A DNA stretch of 64,000 bases from Henckelia pumila (Eukaryota > Streptophyta > Magnoliopsida > Lamiales > Gesneriaceae). Below the pieces are notes generated by a model. It did not search any database. It worked only from the letters and a program-made list of their open reading frames with translations, and was not told the origin of the DNA. This document shows, piece after piece, positions 62,601 through 64,000 of this stretch. Position 1 is the first letter of the stretch; every line of letters begins with the position of its first letter. The position numbers were made by a program, and so were the translations under genes. The DNA is taken from assembly GCF_033568475.1 (NCBI RefSeq), contig NC_133121.1, positions 2,976,001-3,040,000 on the forward strand, written 5' to 3'.

Positions 62601-64000
62601 GGTTTCATTGGACATTCATTTCAGTATCAGGTGAACATTTGCTTCAATGATATATGTAGGTCATCAGAGAGACAGGTGTAAACACTCAAACAGGAGACCG
62701 CCCGTTTTATGACTATCTTGAGGGCTGTCTTCGTCATAAAGCTGAAATGGTTATCCTTGAGGCAGCTAGGGCAATCACAGAGTTGAGCAATGTGACTACC
62801 CGAGAGTTGACTCCTGCCATAACCGTTTTACAGCTTTTCTTAAGTTCTTCAAAGCCTGTGCTTAGGTTTGCTGCTGTCCGAACTTTGAATAAGGTTTGAA
62901 TCTATACAAGGATTATAATATGTCGTTTTTTCACCAGTAATTGATTTCTTAGTTATGCATGAGTTGATGATGGTCTGCCATTCTCTCCTTGCTTTCACCT
63001 CTATATTCTCCGTATTGGATGCATGCTGCCTGTCTTCTTTAAAGAAGGAATTAACTATTTTCATCTAATATAAGCTTGAAACTACGGCAGGTGGCAATGA
63101 CACATCCTATGGCTGTGACAAATTGTAACATTGACATGGAAAGCTTGATTTCAGACCAGAATAGAAGTATAGCAACACTTGCCATCACCACTCTACTGAA
63201 AACAGGCAATGAATCTAGCGTTGAACGCTTGATGAAGCAGATCACCACCTTTATGTCTGATATCGCTGATGAATTCAAGATTGTTGTGGTAGATGCTATT
63301 CGATCCCTGTGTCTGAAGTTCCCCCTCAAGTACAGATCATTGTGCGTGATTGTATAGTTTCCCTGGAATATGTGATTAATAGATATACATGTTCCTTGTC
63401 TTCTGGATGTTTCTTTTCTTTTTAATATTGTTTGAGTACAAATTTCACTAATTATGTGTAATCATCTGGATTTACTTAGGATGAATTTCTTGAGCAACAT
63501 TTTGAGAGAAGAGGGTGGATTCGAGTACAAAAAGGCAATTGTTGATTCAATTGTGATTTTGATCAGAGATATTCCAGATGCCAAAGAAAGTGGACTATTG
63601 CACTTGTGTGAGTTCATTGAGGACTGTGAATTCACTTATCTTTCCACCCAGGTCGAATTTATCTTCTTAGAATATTCATTCATCCCTTCTTCACAGCCAT
63701 CTTATTTGGATAACCATCAGTTGATTTTTTATTGTTTTGATGTTGAATTAGATACTGCACTTTCTTGGGAATGAGGGACCCAAAACTTCTGATCCTGGTA
63801 AATATATCCGCTATATTTACAACAGAGTGATACTTGAGAATGCAACTGTCCGTGCCAGTGCTGTTAGCACATTGGCAAAATTTGGTGCCATGGTCGACTC
63901 ATTGAAAGTAAGTTTAATCTCTAAATTGTCTCTCCTTTAGTATATTGTTAAGAATATAAGTGATTAACTGGAAAAAAACCATTTACTCTTGCTGCAGCCC
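59679..64000 (+). CDS. Coatomer subunit gamma (gamma-COP), 5' part, 12 exons seen
   Basis: Exons: 59679-59724, 60247-60344, 60720-60770, 61187-61300, 61428-61628, 61708-61809, 62450-62557, 62660-62893, 63091-63341, 63480-63651, 63752-63907, and one starting at 63998 that runs off the window. All are GT-AG and in phase. Gamma-COP is a large subunit of the COPI coat for Golgi-to-ER and intra-Golgi vesicles, binding Arf1 and cargo. The N-terminal adaptin/HEAT solenoid is seen: [39 protein letters not shown], and [18 protein letters not shown]. Further on come [36 protein letters not shown] and [16 protein letters not shown]. It is near-identical in wording to Arabidopsis At4g34450 as I remember it. 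The first exon codes for [15 protein letters not shown]. The C-terminal appendage lies beyond the window. Confidence 0.95.

Overview
This is nuclear DNA from a flowering plant, almost certainly a eudicot. It has AT-rich intergenic DNA, short GT-AG introns, plant-only gene families (CYP74, PDV2, class 1 phytoglobin, RRA arabinosyltransferase, HVA22, ATL) and many small DNA transposons. An asterid, perhaps Lamiales, is a guess. No bacterial operon, CRISPR array or tRNA/rRNA gene was seen. Introns were placed by hand from splice sites, reading frame and remembered homologues.

Layout. 1-3.3 kb: repeats, including a hAT-type MITE and a 5'-truncated LINE between 88-bp direct repeats. 3.3-4.8 kb: intronless CYP74 P450 (-). 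5-8 kb: MITEs. 8.2-9.5 kb: ATL RING-H2 ligase (-). 9.6-12 kb: a tandem duplication and a large AT-rich foldback. 12.2-13.2 kb: four-exon class 1 phytoglobin (-), with two coding-like exons just upstream. 14.9-17.5 kb: PDV2 (-), divergent from a single-FAS1-domain secreted protein (18.3-19.1 kb, +). 19.6-20.3 kb: RMA-type membrane RING ligase (-). 22.0-33.0 kb: 22-exon PLAA/DOA1-like WD40-PFU-PUL gene (-), 758 codons. 34.3-36.5 kb: RRA-type GT77 arabinosyltransferase (-). 37.5-40.3 kb: HVA22k-like gene (-). 41.7-47.1 kb: a broken Ty1/copia element carrying a 1-kb cluster of tRNA-derived SINE units. 47-52.4 kb: gene-poor, with stacked hAT-type MITEs. 52.4-53.4 kb: DUF7086 protein (-). About 55.8-58.2 kb: NUS1/LEW1 cis-prenyltransferase subunit (+). 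59.7 kb to the window end: the first 12 exons of the gamma-COP coatomer gene (+).

The genes are ordinary single-copy-type housekeeping or stress genes and do not form a cluster or pathway. Several act in the secretory and ubiquitin systems (gamma-COP, NUS1, HVA22k, RRA, RMA, ATL, PLAA), but adjacency is not evidence of joint function. The most unusual structures are the SINE cluster in the copia element, two MITEs sharing one 8-bp target, the LINE with an 88-bp target duplication, and the exon pair upstream of phytoglobin.
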